Notes: generated from the letters alone by a model not told the origin. Positions 1-9,493 are shown, counted from the stretch's first letter. The stretch is 64,000 nucleotides of DNA from Erythrobacter sp. (GCA_030148605.1 JASBTD010000055.1:58747-122746); one strand, 5' to 3'. Numbers and translations: made by a program.

Positions 1-905
1 GCATTGGGCATGGTGCGCACTGCTTCCTTCAGCAGTTCGAGCGGCATGGGAGCCGCGCCATACATCAGATATTTGAGATGGCTGAAATCGGTTTCCTTGG
101 CACGCGGATGCTGCACCACCATTTGCAGCGCGGCAGGCACGATGAACATATGCGTTGCGCCATTCTCGATCGCTTCCAGCACGCCCACCGGCGTAAATTC
201 GGCCTGCACCAGCGTACGAATGCCGTTGACGATCGCAATATTGACGAGGCCGGTTCCGCCAATGTGCGAACACGGCATCGCGACCAGCATGCATTCGCGC
301 GGCTCGTAGAAATTCCATTTCAGGCCCGCTTCATTGCCCGGATTACGCAGGCCCAAGAGGTTGGCGTTAGACAGCATCACGCCCTTGGGATTGCCCGTAG
401 TGCCTGATGTGTAGAGCTGCAAAACTGGAGCATCATCGCTCACGCGCTGATGTTCGCCCGGCTCTGTGGCGGCGATCGCCTGCCGCGCTTGCGCCTCGCC
501 CATGACAAAGGGATTGGCAGGCAGATCAGGCGCAATCCTGCTGGCGGTTTCCGTGAATTCCTCGCCCGTGAAAACGATCTTCGCGCCGGTGTCCTTCAGA
601 ATATAGGCAACTTCAGGTGGCGCGAGCCGCCACCCCACCGGCACCATCACAACGCCCACGCGCGCCGCGGCAAGATAAAGCTGGCAATAGAGGTCTGAAT
701 TCTTGCCCAGCCATGCCACGCGATCCCCTGCATTGACGCCATGGGCGGCCATGAGCGCGATAATCCGGCGCGTGTTCTCTTCCAGCTCGGCATAGCTGGT
801 GGTGCGCCCGTCTTGCTCCAGCGCCACATCATCGGGGCGTTCGCTGGCCCAGAATTTCAGGATGTCATCGAAATTCGCCAAGGTGTGGTAGGCGTTCTGG
901 CCCAT
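1..905 (-). CDS. AMP-dependent fatty acyl-CoA synthetase, C-terminus cut by window edge
   Basis: Activates a carboxylic (probably fatty) acid with ATP and joins it to CoA through an acyl-AMP intermediate. The reading frame runs off the left edge; about 301 N-terminal residues are visible. The ATP-binding P-loop-like motif LYTSGTTGNPKGV lies at residues 164-176, and the N-terminal ANL-family fold reads through without a stop. The ATG start at 905 follows a good GGGAGAG ribosome-binding site. Many ANL enzymes use other acids, so the substrate is not settled. The gene seems to stand alone upstream of a membrane-protein pair on the same strand. Confidence 0.9.
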   Translation of the reverse strand, partial: MGQNAYHTLANFDDILKFWASERPDDVALEQDGRTTSYAELEENTRRIIALMAAHGVNAGDRVAWLGKNSDLYCQLYLAAARVGVVMVPVGWRLAPPEVAYILKDTGAKIVFTGEEFTETASRIAPDLPANPFVMGEAQARQAIAATEPGEHQRVSDDAPVLQLYTSGTTGNPKGVMLSNANLLGLRNPGNEAGLKWNFYEPRECMLVAMPCSHIGGTGLVNIAIVNGIRTLVQAEFTPVGVLEAIENGATHMFIVPAALQMVVQHPRAKETDFSHLKYLMYGAAPMPLELLKEAVRTMPN

Positions 906-996
906 ATCGCGGTCTCTCCCTCTCATATGCCTGCATATTGCCTAGGGAAAATCCGGCAATTGCAAAACTGTTCCTTCTCTCAGGCAGCGCGAGCAA

Positions 997-1449
997 TCAG
1001 CTCCAGCGGCCTAGCGCCCGTGCGCGCGGCTCACGCACCAGCAGCCACACGAACAGGCCCAGTGGCCCGGCGAGGAAGGTTGCGGCAAGGATCGGCGCTT
1101 GCAGGATGCGCGAGAAGCTCTTGGCATCGGCATCGCGCGCGATCCAAAGGCCAACGAACAGATCGAACGCCAGATAGTGGATCCAGCCCATCGTCAGCCC
1201 GCCCTTGGCTGAAAACAGCGTTTGCACACCTTCGATAGAGCTGAAATTGCCGCCAGTCATGTCGCCGCCGGGATCGACGAAACCGCCCACCAGCCCGATC
1301 AGTATCCCGGCATAAAGCATGCTGAGCAGGCCAACGACGAGGTAGAGGATCGCGCTGAGCAAGGCGGGCCAGCGCGGAAGCAGGATCAGGCTGACCCAAG
1401 CGAGGAGAGCAAGCATGTTCGCCGCTCCAAAGATTGCATCCCAACTCAT
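997..1449 (-). CDS. ABA4-like (DUF4281) integral membrane protein
   Basis: A 150-residue protein with about four membrane segments. It resembles the bacterial relatives of plant ABA4 (DUF4281), whose plant member acts in neoxanthin synthesis; the bacterial role is not established. In carotenoid-making bacteria it may touch carotenoid metabolism, but that is only inference. The start chosen (MSWDAIF) overlaps the stop of the upstream symporter gene by four bases (ATGA), so the two are probably translationally coupled. An 11-residue longer version exists in frame but lies inside the upstream gene. Confidence 0.75.
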   Translation of the reverse strand: MSWDAIFGAANMLALLAWVSLILLPRWPALLSAILYLVVGLLSMLYAGILIGLVGGFVDPGGDMTGGNFSSIEGVQTLFSAKGGLTMGWIHYLAFDLFVGLWIARDADAKSFSRILQAPILAATFLAGPLGLFVWLLVREPRARALGRWS

Positions 1450-2423
1450 TCGCTCTCTCCTGTTGCGCTGCGCCGCCACCACGCCGCCAGCAAGCTGCCG
1501 ATCACCACGTGATAAACCGCTGAAACCGCGCTTGGCACAGGGGCCAGTGCGGCCTGCATGGGCAGCGTGAATTGTGCCGCGAAGCTGGGGCTTGATGCAA
1601 GCGTCGAGCCCAGCCCGCTGTTCTGCATGCCCACTTCGATGGCGCAGGTGCGCCGCTCTGCCTCGCCCAGCTTGAGCAGCGCGCTCAAGACATAGCCCAG
1701 CGCAAATCCGGTTGCGTGGAGCGCCAGCAAGGCGAGCAAGAGCACGCCTGCGTGTTCAAGGATCAGCGGTTTCGACTGAGCGATGATCCCGCCTACGATC
1801 AAGACCACGCCAATGACAGACGCAAGCGGTGAAACTGTGGCTATGCGGGCGGTCGTCGCTGGAAACATTCGGTTCAGCACCACGCCGGCAATGACCGGCA
1901 GCAAGACGACTGTGATCATGCCGCGGAACAGCGCCCAGCGGTCTATTTCCACGAATACGCCTGCGAGCCAACCCGTCAGCAACGGTGTGAGCAATACCGC
2001 GATCAGCGTGGAAGCCAGTGTCATCGTGACTGATAGTGCCAGATTGGCGCGTGCGAGATAAGCGACCACGTTCGATGCCGTGCCACCGGGGCAGCAGGCA
2101 ACAAGGATCAGCCCCACGGCCAAGCCTGTCTCCAGTCCGAAAAGCGTAGCGAAGGTGATGCCCGCCAATGGCATGACGGTAAATTGCAGCACCACGCCGG
2201 TCGCCACCGCGCGTGGCAATTTGAGCACTCGGGCGAAATCCTGCGGCGACAGCGTTAGCCCCATGCCCAGCATGATCACGCCTAAGAGCACGCTGACAAG
2301 CGATTGCCCCAAGGGGCGGAAGGTCCCGTCGACCACCCACAGGAAATGCTCCGGGATAAACCAAGCCCATGCCGTGCCCAGCACTGTCCAGACAGCAAAC
2401 AGATTGGTTGCCCAGCGGATCAT
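1446..2423 (-). CDS. Bile acid:sodium symporter family transporter
   Basis: A 325-residue polytopic protein of the BASS/SBF fold, with roughly nine or ten hydrophobic segments. The family member motif GCCPGGTASN is visible as CCPGGTASNVV around residue 105, and a family-typical EVGMQNSGL motif lies near residue 265. BASS proteins import organic anions with Na+ (bile acids, pyruvate, pantothenate and others); the substrate here cannot be told. The start at 2423 (MIRWATNLF) was preferred to an upstream in-frame start because the extra 71 residues are Arg/Ser-rich and unlike the family. It forms an operon with the downstream ABA4-like gene. Confidence 0.85.
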   Translation of the reverse strand: MIRWATNLFAVWTVLGTAWAWFIPEHFLWVVDGTFRPLGQSLVSVLLGVIMLGMGLTLSPQDFARVLKLPRAVATGVVLQFTVMPLAGITFATLFGLETGLAVGLILVACCPGGTASNVVAYLARANLALSVTMTLASTLIAVLLTPLLTGWLAGVFVEIDRWALFRGMITVVLLPVIAGVVLNRMFPATTARIATVSPLASVIGVVLIVGGIIAQSKPLILEHAGVLLLALLALHATGFALGYVLSALLKLGEAERRTCAIEVGMQNSGLGSTLASSPSFAAQFTLPMQAALAPVPSAVSAVYHVVIGSLLAAWWRRSATGESE

Positions 2424-2481
2424 TGTGTCCGCGCCCTCCCCCGAAATTCCGGCCCGGCGTAGCGCGCTTTCAGCTTGCTGG

Positions 2482-3174
2482 CTAGCTGCCCTGTTTGGCC
2501 CACTCGCGCGCAGCCCGCACGATCTGGTCATGCGTGTGCGTGAAACGCCCTGCCGCTTTGCGCGAAGCAAAGCCCAGCGCCGCCTGCGCCACGACCCCCG
2601 CGTCAATCGAGCGATAATCGCGCAGCTTCCCGCCAAGGAAGGGATCGATCAGTGGCGCGAACATCTGACCGATACCTTCCGCAACCCGCGTGTCATTCTC
2701 GCGCGGGCCGCGCAGCAAGCCCGGCTGCAGCAGGTCAAGCCGCTTGAAGCCGATCTTGGACAGGCTCGCTTCGGTCTCCCCCTTCACCCTCAGGTAAAAG
2801 TTCTTTGCCCGGGCGTCAGCGCCGATCGAGCTGATTGCTACCATCCGGCGAACGCCTGCATCCTTCGCCGCTTGCGCTGTGTCGAGCACCAGATGCTGAT
2901 CGATGGCGCGGAATGCCTCTTCATCGCCGCCGACTTTCTTGATCGTCGTGCCCAGAGCAGAGATCAATGCGGTAGGTTGCAGCGCGTCAAACACTTCGCC
3001 CCACTTGTCAGGCTCTGCCACGAACAGCTCCATCCGCGCGCCTTTGGGCAGTTTCACTTCGCGGCGCGAGATTGCACTCAGCCGGATGTCATTGCGGCCG
3101 ATGCAAGCTTCGATCACTCGCCGCCCGACAAGCCCGGTGGCCCCGACCAGAACGATCCGGACCGGCTCAGACAT
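2482..3174 (-). CDS. NAD(P)H-binding atypical SDR-family protein
   Basis: A 230-residue single-domain Rossmann protein. The glycine motif GATGLVGRRV at residues 11-20 binds the dinucleotide, and VAISSIGAD (about residue 119) followed by FYLRVKGETE gives the YxxxK-like YLRVK position of HTATIP2/NmrA-like atypical SDRs. These proteins act as reductases or redox sensors, and no substrate can be assigned. Its start overlaps the end of dgt by eight bases, so it is co-transcribed with dGTPase. Length is normal for the family. Confidence 0.8.
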   Translation of the reverse strand: MSEPVRIVLVGATGLVGRRVIEACIGRNDIRLSAISRREVKLPKGARMELFVAEPDKWGEVFDALQPTALISALGTTIKKVGGDEEAFRAIDQHLVLDTAQAAKDAGVRRMVAISSIGADARAKNFYLRVKGETEASLSKIGFKRLDLLQPGLLRGPRENDTRVAEGIGQMFAPLIDPFLGGKLRDYRSIDAGVVAQAALGFASRKAAGRFTHTHDQIVRAAREWAKQGS

Positions 3175-4324
3175 TGGTCAGTCCATTAGGCCGCTCGCCA
3201 TAAATCGCGGTGCAGCGCTCGATCGCGAAACGGTCACTCATCCCGGCGATGAAATCCGCAATCAACCGCGCCCGTCCGGGATCGCTTTCAGGCAGGCTCG
3301 CCTGCCATTCTGGCGGCATGAGCCCCGGATCCTGCGCATAGGCGGCAAACAGCCGGGCCACGACATCATGCGCACGCTCAGCCGCTGCAACCTGTTCAGG
3401 ATGGTAGTAGAGCCGGTCATACATGAAGCGCTTCAGACCTCGCTCGGCTTCCGCCATCGCAGGGGAAAACCCGCCCAGCTGGCACCCGGCGGCGCGCACA
3501 TCGTCAACCGAACCGCAGCCAGCGGCCTGTGCGCGCGTGTGCGTGATCACATCATTGACCATCAACCCGATCTGATCGCGCACCAGCTCGCGCTGCAACC
3601 GGTCGCGCGGCGCATTGGGGTAGCGTTTCTCCACTGCTCGCCACTGGTCAGCGAGAAAGTCGAGCTGCAGCAGATCATCCAGCGTCAGGAAACCGGCGCG
3701 CAAGCCGTCATCGATATCGTGATTGTCGTAAGCAATGTCATCAGCCACCGCAGCCACCTGCGCTTCGAGCGATGGCCAGCTGCCAAGCTCCAGCGGAAAT
3801 GCCGCATCAAGCTCTGCCAGCGCCCAATTGGGCGCAGTGATCGGGCCATTGTGCTTGGCCAGCCCTTCGAGCAGGTCCCAGGTGAGGTTCAGCCCGTCAT
3901 GTCCGGGATAGGGGCTTTCCAGCCGCATGATAGTGCGCAGCGACTGGGCATTGTGATCAAACCCGCCATGGCGCTGCATCGCATCTTCCAGCGCATCTTC
4001 GCCTGCATGCCCGAACGGCGGATGCCCCAGATCATGAGCAAGGCAGAGCGCTTCGGTAAGGTCTTCGTCGAGCCCCAGCGCTCGCGCGATCACTCGCCCG
4101 ATCTGCGCCACTTCAAGGCTATGCGTCAGCCGAGTGCGGTAGTGGTCACCTTCTGGCGAGATGAACACCTGCGTCTTGGAGCGCAAGCGGCGAAAGCTCA
4201 TCGAATGGATGATCCGGTCCCGGTCACGCTGGAATTCGCTGCGCGGCCCGCGCGCACCGGCGCGCTCTTGCGGGAATTCGCGACCCCGGCTGTGTTCGGG
4301 ATTGGCTGCGTATGGCGCTCTCAT
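3167..4324 (-). CDS. dgt: Deoxyguanosinetriphosphate triphosphohydrolase-like protein
   Basis: HD-domain dNTP triphosphohydrolase that splits dGTP (and often other dNTPs) to nucleoside and triphosphate, trimming dNTP pools. Metal-binding motifs are clear: RLTHSLEV (first H), then AHDLGHPPFGHAGE carrying the HD pair and downstream His. The 385-residue length fits the short dGTPase class 2 common in alphaproteobacteria. The start at 4324 (MRAPYAANPEHSRGR) was chosen because the conserved arginine-rich N-terminal segment begins there; a 16-residue longer form is possible. The following gene overlaps its 3' end. Confidence 0.93.
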   Translation of the reverse strand: MRAPYAANPEHSRGREFPQERAGARGPRSEFQRDRDRIIHSMSFRRLRSKTQVFISPEGDHYRTRLTHSLEVAQIGRVIARALGLDEDLTEALCLAHDLGHPPFGHAGEDALEDAMQRHGGFDHNAQSLRTIMRLESPYPGHDGLNLTWDLLEGLAKHNGPITAPNWALAELDAAFPLELGSWPSLEAQVAAVADDIAYDNHDIDDGLRAGFLTLDDLLQLDFLADQWRAVEKRYPNAPRDRLQRELVRDQIGLMVNDVITHTRAQAAGCGSVDDVRAAGCQLGGFSPAMAEAERGLKRFMYDRLYYHPEQVAAAERAHDVVARLFAAYAQDPGLMPPEWQASLPESDPGRARLIADFIAGMSDRFAIERCTAIYGERPNGLTNV

Positions 4325-4424
4325 CGGTGCGTGCCGATTAGGAGAGCAGGCCCCCGCCGACAACCGGAACAATCGAGCAACACCGCTTAGCCGTGTGGAT
4401 TATGCCGCTGAAACCCCGCCGCCT

Positions 4425-5387
4425 TCAGGCTTCAGGCTCTGCCGGAACCAATTGTTCAAGCCATTGGCGCAGGTCCTCCACGCTCTGCGCGACATGTTCC
4501 TGCTGCGGGATATGGCCGATTCCGGGATAGGTGACGTAGCTATTATTGGGCAGGTGCTCGGCATACCAGTCGCCCGCCGCCAGCGGGATCAACGCGTCCT
4601 CCTCGCCCCACAACACCAGTGTCGGCACATCCAATGCCGCGATCTGCTCTTGCGAATAGACCACACGCGGCGTGGCAAAGCGCTGCATGGTGGCCTTGCG
4701 ATTGCCGGGCAGGCGCGCAAGCTCCCAATAACGGTCAATCTCTTCGTCAGTGACGATTGCCTGGTTCGACACCGATTGCGCCAGGCTACGTTCGAATATC
4801 GAACGCGACATGAAATGCCGCGCCACATCGCGCAGCACCGGCGTTTGCGCGATGCGAAAGCCCAGGGGTGGTGGACCGTCTCGTTCGATCGGTGCACCGC
4901 TGGCATCGACCAACACCAGCCCCGCCAGTCGCGCTTGATTATCCAGCGCGTAACCGGCGGAAATCCAGCCACCCATAGAGTTGCCGCCGAGAATGAATTG
5001 CTCCAGCCCCAGCGCATCCGCGACCAGTTCTACATCGCCAGTGAAAGCATCGAGCGTGTAATCTGCATCCGGTGCCGCGCCGGTCAGGCCGTGGCCGCGC
5101 TGGTCATAACGGATCACGCGGTAGTCGGCCTTGAGCGCATCCACCCATGGCTGCCATGTGTGCAGATCGGCGTTGGAACCATGAAGCAGAATGATCGGCA
5201 CGCCATCGCGCGGCCCTTCGTCGCGCAGGTGGACTGTCAGGCCATTCGAAAGCTCGACAAATTGCGACGGTTCGCCGCCATATTTGGCGCGCATTTCAGC
5301 CGGATCGGTATCAGCTATGCGGAAGAACAGGAATGCGATCACCAGCAGCGCAACAAGCGCGCCCAGAATTCTCAGCGCCCACTTCAC
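4425..5387 (-). CDS. Membrane-anchored alpha/beta hydrolase
   Basis: A 320-residue hydrolase with one N-terminal membrane segment (residues about 4-23) and an alpha/beta-hydrolase domain. Visible parts are the oxyanion-side HGSNAD, the nucleophile elbow GGNSMGG, an acid in GEEDALIP and the histidine in GIGHIPQ. The substrate is unknown. The GTG at 5387 is preferred because GAGGGA lies nine bases upstream and it overlaps the stop of the cytochrome gene in the GTGA pattern; another GTG at 5408 lacks such a site. It ends a three-gene operon with a diheme cytochrome and a beta-helix protein. Confidence 0.85.
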   Translation of the reverse strand: MKWALRILGALVALLVIAFLFFRIADTDPAEMRAKYGGEPSQFVELSNGLTVHLRDEGPRDGVPIILLHGSNADLHTWQPWVDALKADYRVIRYDQRGHGLTGAAPDADYTLDAFTGDVELVADALGLEQFILGGNSMGGWISAGYALDNQARLAGLVLVDASGAPIERDGPPPLGFRIAQTPVLRDVARHFMSRSIFERSLAQSVSNQAIVTDEEIDRYWELARLPGNRKATMQRFATPRVVYSQEQIAALDVPTLVLWGEEDALIPLAAGDWYAEHLPNNSYVTYPGIGHIPQQEHVAQSVEDLRQWLEQLVPAEPEA

Positions 5388-6427
5388 TGCGGCATTCCCT
5401 CGATCCACTTGGTCATCAGTTCCAGCCCTTCATCATGCACAGTGGTGGTGCCGATTTCCGGCATGACAATTCCGGGATCGGTGCTGTCCATGCGGTAGAC
5501 CAGGATGGATGCTGCCGGGTCTCCCGGCGCGATCGCAAACTCAAGCCCGCCGGAACCGCGCCCTGCGGCCACCGGGCGTTTGCCAATCCCGTATGCCACC
5601 GGCTCGCGCTGCTCCCATCGCAGGTCGAGACCTGAATTGGACGCCTTGCCTTCGGGCCTGTGGCAATGGGCGCAATTGACATCGAGATAGGCGCGCGCCG
5701 CATCGTCAATATCCGCATCATAGCGCGCTTCCCACATGGGCAGGATGTCGCTTCCTTCAGGGACACTGTCGATATGGCCCGCCTCGGCAAACTCGCTCAG
5801 CCACTCAGCAGAGAGATTGCGCGCTTTCGGCCCGATCGGCACCACGGCATCGTCGATCGCATGGCATTGCTTGCACTGGTTCTTGTTGGGAATGCGGTAA
5901 TTGAGTTCAACACCCGCTGGCGTGGTCACTGCCACGCGCCCGCCAGCGACAGCCAACCGCGCTTCGGTTTGCTCTTCGTTCCAGCGATAAGGTAGCGCCA
6001 GCCAACCATCTGCCCGATGCAACAACACGCGGGTCTCGATCAGGCGGCGACCCTCACCTTCGCCGAAAGCAAAGGTCTTTATCAGAGCACTTCCTACGGG
6101 AAAATCGATCAGCCCGTCACCATTGGCAAGCGCTTGCTTTCCTTGCGGAACATAGGCGAAGCGCAGCTTGTCCGCACCATCGGTGTAAAGCGGCATGTTG
6201 AGGCGATAGGGAACCACGCCCAGCGTCGGGATCTGCGCATCGGCGTGGATGAAGAAGCCGAACTCTTCCAGCGTGCGGGGCAGGTTGTTCTCAGCGCCAT
6301 CGCCCAGGATTGCCGCGTCATTGACTTGTGGCGCGGCCCTGCGCGCCTCTGCCGGATTGCCAGAGGTAATCGCGACAGCCAGCGTCAGCGCCGCCGCCAT
6401 GCACCACAGAAACCCGTCCCGTTTCAC
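5384..6427 (-). CDS. SO2930-family diheme c-type cytochrome
   Basis: A 347-residue exported protein with an N-terminal signal sequence (hydrophobic residues about 6-25) and two heme-c motifs, CKQCH near residue 190 and CAHCH near residue 262. Length, spacing and partner gene match the uncharacterised SO2930/HNE_0200 family, which typically lies beside a parallel beta-helix protein as here. The heme motifs imply a periplasmic redox role, and the family's reaction is not known. Its start overlaps the end of the upstream beta-helix gene by four bases (ATGA), and the alpha/beta hydrolase overlaps its own end. Confidence 0.88.
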   Translation of the reverse strand: MKRDGFLWCMAAALTLAVAITSGNPAEARRAAPQVNDAAILGDGAENNLPRTLEEFGFFIHADAQIPTLGVVPYRLNMPLYTDGADKLRFAYVPQGKQALANGDGLIDFPVGSALIKTFAFGEGEGRRLIETRVLLHRADGWLALPYRWNEEQTEARLAVAGGRVAVTTPAGVELNYRIPNKNQCKQCHAIDDAVVPIGPKARNLSAEWLSEFAEAGHIDSVPEGSDILPMWEARYDADIDDAARAYLDVNCAHCHRPEGKASNSGLDLRWEQREPVAYGIGKRPVAAGRGSGGLEFAIAPGDPAASILVYRMDSTDPGIVMPEIGTTTVHDEGLELMTKWIEGMPQ

Positions 6428-7620
6428 TGCGCGACCACCGCCTCCATCGCTTCAGGCAATGTGATTTCCGGCAGTGAGGGATTGCGCGCACCGCCGTGCG
6501 ACAGGTCAACCATTTGTGGCTGCGCCTCCGTAATTGGCTGGGCGTGCCGCGTCAGCCCGAGCGACAGCACCGGCACTCCATCATCGATTACGATGTCCTT
6601 GCCATTCCCGTCATGCGTTACCGGCGGGATGGTCCCGCCAAATGCGGCCGCCAGCATGTCACCCCCGTCAAACGCCGGCTTGTAACCTGCGCGCCCCTGA
6701 ATGTTGTTGGTCACCAGCACATTGACCGGATAGGGATTGTAATCCGCATCATCGGTTTCATTGGGATAGGCCACGATCAGCACATTACCGGTCGCGTTTT
6801 CTGCCATCACATTGTTGAACACTTCGACATTGTAATGGCTCATCACCATCACACCCATGCCGGTTGGCACGCCTGCCACGATATTGCCTTCAGGCGCGAA
6901 ATTGGGCGTGTTGTTGTCGACAATGATATTGTTGAACACGCGCACATCCCGCCCGCCCTGCTGCGGGATGTCAGGCAAGTCGAACACCAAGATGCCGCCC
7001 GTGTTGTTGACCGCCAGGTTGTTATAGACGTCTGCGCCGTAGCTGTTCTCGATCTCGATCCCGGCGACATTATATTTGGCAACCGAATTGCGCACGATGA
7101 TGTTGCGCGCCTGGCCCACGTAAATCCCGGCGTCTGACGCGGCGATGGTGGTGACGCTGTCCACCAGGACGTTTTCGCTTTCGACCGGGTAGACGCCATA
7201 GGCCCCGTTTTCCGGATGCGGGCCGCGGGTCCATTCCACGCGGACCTTGTAAAACACGATATTGTCCGCGCCCTTGGACTTGATCCCGTCACCGCGCGAA
7301 TTCTCCACCCCAAAGTCACGCAGCACCACATTGTCGCTGGTGACCAGCAAGCCTTCACCGGCGCCTTGCTGGCTCGAGAAGTCGAGGATCGACTGATCCA
7401 TCCCCTGCCCGCGCACTGTCACGCCATCAACATCCAGGCTAAGCCCGTCTGTCAGCACGAACCGCCCAGCCTCCAGCACGATTTCATCGCCCGGCTCGGC
7501 CAGTATCAGCGCTTCTTGCAAGCGTTCCTGCGCGCCATCGCCCGGCGCGATCGAATGCGTTTCAGCCAGCAGCGGTGACGCGCTCGCCAGCAGTGCGGCA
7601 GCAAGTGAAATGCGGATCAT
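6424..7620 (-). CDS. Exported parallel beta-helix repeat protein, cytochrome partner
   Basis: A 398-residue protein with a cleavable signal (MIRISLAAALLASASPLLAE). Beta-helix coils rich in Asn-Asn ladders follow (for example VFNNIIVDNN, VFNNVMAENA, VTNNIQG), as in pectate-lyase-like right-handed helices. It fits the beta-helix family found next to SO2930-type diheme cytochromes. Such helices bind or cleave polysaccharides, but no catalytic residues can be named here. The start at 7620 has GAGAGACTT before it; an eight-residue longer form lacks that support. First gene of the operon. Confidence 0.85.
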   Translation of the reverse strand: MIRISLAAALLASASPLLAETHSIAPGDGAQERLQEALILAEPGDEIVLEAGRFVLTDGLSLDVDGVTVRGQGMDQSILDFSSQQGAGEGLLVTSDNVVLRDFGVENSRGDGIKSKGADNIVFYKVRVEWTRGPHPENGAYGVYPVESENVLVDSVTTIAASDAGIYVGQARNIIVRNSVAKYNVAGIEIENSYGADVYNNLAVNNTGGILVFDLPDIPQQGGRDVRVFNNIIVDNNTPNFAPEGNIVAGVPTGMGVMVMSHYNVEVFNNVMAENATGNVLIVAYPNETDDADYNPYPVNVLVTNNIQGRAGYKPAFDGGDMLAAAFGGTIPPVTHDGNGKDIVIDDGVPVLSLGLTRHAQPITEAQPQMVDLSHGGARNPSLPEITLPEAMEAVVAQ

Positions 7621-7699
7621 ATAAGTCTCTCCCTTGAAACCCATTTTGCCTCAAGGAAGCGAGATTGCAAGGCGATTGGCAGCTTTTGGGCAGACTCTG

Positions 7700-8041
7700 T
7701 TAAAGCAAGGTCTCGAAGGCGCAGCTTCCGCCTGCGCGCACCAGCACTTTAAGCGCTTCGGCATCATCAACCCGTTCAAGCCGCGCAAGTGCTTCGCGCC
7801 CGCTAAGCGGAACGGCATATTCGCCCTCTTCCGGGCCAAGCCGTTCCAGCTTGCGCAATTGCGGCAGCGTCAACCGGTCAACCATCTTCGGAGCCATGCA
7901 TTCGGCCATTTGCGGGCTGACACCGGCATCGGTCAGCGCACGCTCCACACGGCTTTCCGTCACCCGGTCAAACGCGCCGAGATAGGCAGCCACACCCACC
8001 AGCGCGGCAACCAGCAACACCCCGAATAGCAGCTTGCGCAT
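7700..8041 (-). CDS. Small signal-anchored protein of unknown function
   Basis: A 113-residue protein with one N-terminal hydrophobic segment (residues about 4-22) that could be a signal peptide or anchor. The charged, mostly helical domain contains three cysteines, one near the C-terminus (GGSCAFE). I do not recognise a family. It lies six bases downstream of pntB on the same strand and may be the last gene of the pnt operon, although a role in the transhydrogenase is not implied. Confidence 0.65.
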   Translation of the reverse strand: MRKLLFGVLLVAALVGVAAYLGAFDRVTESRVERALTDAGVSPQMAECMAPKMVDRLTLPQLRKLERLGPEEGEYAVPLSGREALARLERVDDAEALKVLVRAGGSCAFETLL

Positions 8042-8047
8042 GACGTC

Positions 8048-9493
8048 CTAATCGAGCGCTTTCACGATCTCTTCGACCATCTTCTTCGCATCGCTGAGGA
8101 GCATCATGGTCTGGTCCATATAGAACACATCATTGTCGACGCCGGCATAGCCCACGCCGCCCATGCTGCGCTTGATGAAGAAGACCTGTTTGGCCTTGTC
8201 GACATCGAACACAGGCATGCCGTAAATCGGCGAACTCTTGTCAGTCTTTGCTGCGGGGTTCACCACATCATTCGCGCCGATGATGAAGGCAACATCGCAT
8301 TGCGCGAACTCGCTGTTGATGTCTTCCAGCTCGAACACCTTGTCGTAAGACACGCTGGCTTCGGCAAGCAGCACATTCATATGCCCTGGCATACGCCCTG
8401 CGACAGGGTGGATAGCGAATTTCACGTCGACACCCTTTTCCTCAAGGATGTCGGTCATTTCGCGCAGCACGTGCTGGGCTTGCGCCACTGCCATGCCGTA
8501 TCCGGGGATGATGATGACCTTTTCTGCCTGTTCCAGCATGAAAGCGGCATCATCCGCGCTGCCTTGCTTGTACGGCCGTGCTTCGCGCGCTTCACCGCCG
8601 CCAGAGCTGTCATCCGCACCGAAACCACCGGCGATAACGGAGATAAAGCTGCGATTCATCGCGCGGCACATGATGTAGCTCAGGATAGCGCCAGAGGAGC
8701 CCACGAGAGCGCCAGTGATGATCATCGCGGTATTGCCTAGCGTGAAGCCCATGGCTGCGGCTGCCCAGCCCGAATAGCTGTTCAGCATCGAAACCACGAC
8801 CGGCATGTCAGCCCCGCCAATCGGGATGATCAGCAGGAAACCGATCAGGAAAGCCAGTACTGTAACAGCTACGATCAGCGGGAATGTTTCCGCCGGGCCA
8901 ACCGCCATGGCAAACATGCCGGTTAGCACGATGATCGCCGCCAGTGTGCCAAGATTGATGACATGGCGCATCGGAAGCAGGATCGGCGCACCGCTCATCT
9001 TGCCGGAGAGCTTGGCAAAGGCGATGACAGAGCCGGAGAAGGTGATCGCGCCAATCGCGATGCCAAGGCCCATCTCGATCTTGCTGACCGGCGAGATCGC
9101 GCCCTCGCCCACAAGCAGCCCGAATGCGCCGGGATTGAGGTAAGCTGCCCAGCCCACCAGCACAGCAGCAAGGCCTACCAGCGAGTGGAAGCCTGCGACA
9201 AGCTCGGGCATCTGCGTCATCGCGATCTTACGCGCGATGACAAAGCCGATCGAACCACCGAAGAAGATCGCAATCCCGATTTCCGGCAGGTTGGCAATGT
9301 CATGCGTGACAAGCGTCGTCACGACGGCAATCAGCATGCCGATCATGCCATTGCGGTTGCCCGCGCGGCTCGTCGCCGGGCTGGAAAGCCCGCGCAACGC
9401 CAGAATGAAGAACACCCCCGCGACCAGATATGCGAGAGGCACCCAGGTGGGCGTTGCAGCGTCTGCGCCTGCGGCGAGTAGGGAGAAGCTCAT
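8048..9493 (-). CDS. pntB: NAD(P) transhydrogenase subunit beta
   Basis: Beta subunit of the proton-translocating transhydrogenase, which makes NADPH from NADH using the proton gradient. The 481-residue protein has about nine membrane helices in its first 270 residues and a C-terminal NADP-binding domain (dIII). That domain shows the GYGMAVAQAQ nucleotide loop, the HPVAGRMPGHMNVLLAEA segment and IGANDVVNPAA. The ATG at 9493 overlaps the stop of the short alpha subunit by one base (TGATG). Order on the minus strand is coxIV-like, pntA, DUF559, pntA2, pntB. Confidence 0.96.
   Translation of the reverse strand: MSFSLLAAGADAATPTWVPLAYLVAGVFFILALRGLSSPATSRAGNRNGMIGMLIAVVTTLVTHDIANLPEIGIAIFFGGSIGFVIARKIAMTQMPELVAGFHSLVGLAAVLVGWAAYLNPGAFGLLVGEGAISPVSKIEMGLGIAIGAITFSGSVIAFAKLSGKMSGAPILLPMRHVINLGTLAAIIVLTGMFAMAVGPAETFPLIVAVTVLAFLIGFLLIIPIGGADMPVVVSMLNSYSGWAAAAMGFTLGNTAMIITGALVGSSGAILSYIMCRAMNRSFISVIAGGFGADDSSGGGEAREARPYKQGSADDAAFMLEQAEKVIIIPGYGMAVAQAQHVLREMTDILEEKGVDVKFAIHPVAGRMPGHMNVLLAEASVSYDKVFELEDINSEFAQCDVAFIIGANDVVNPAAKTDKSSPIYGMPVFDVDKAKQVFFIKRSMGGVGYAGVDNDVFYMDQTMMLLSDAKKMVEEIVKALD

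Noticed and set aside
2903..4390. Long open frame on the plus strand opposite dgt (495 codons)
   Set aside because: It lies over dgt and the NAD(P)-binding gene on the other strand, both with clear family motifs, and its own translation is Arg/Pro/His-rich without domains. Typical antisense shadow in GC-rich DNA.
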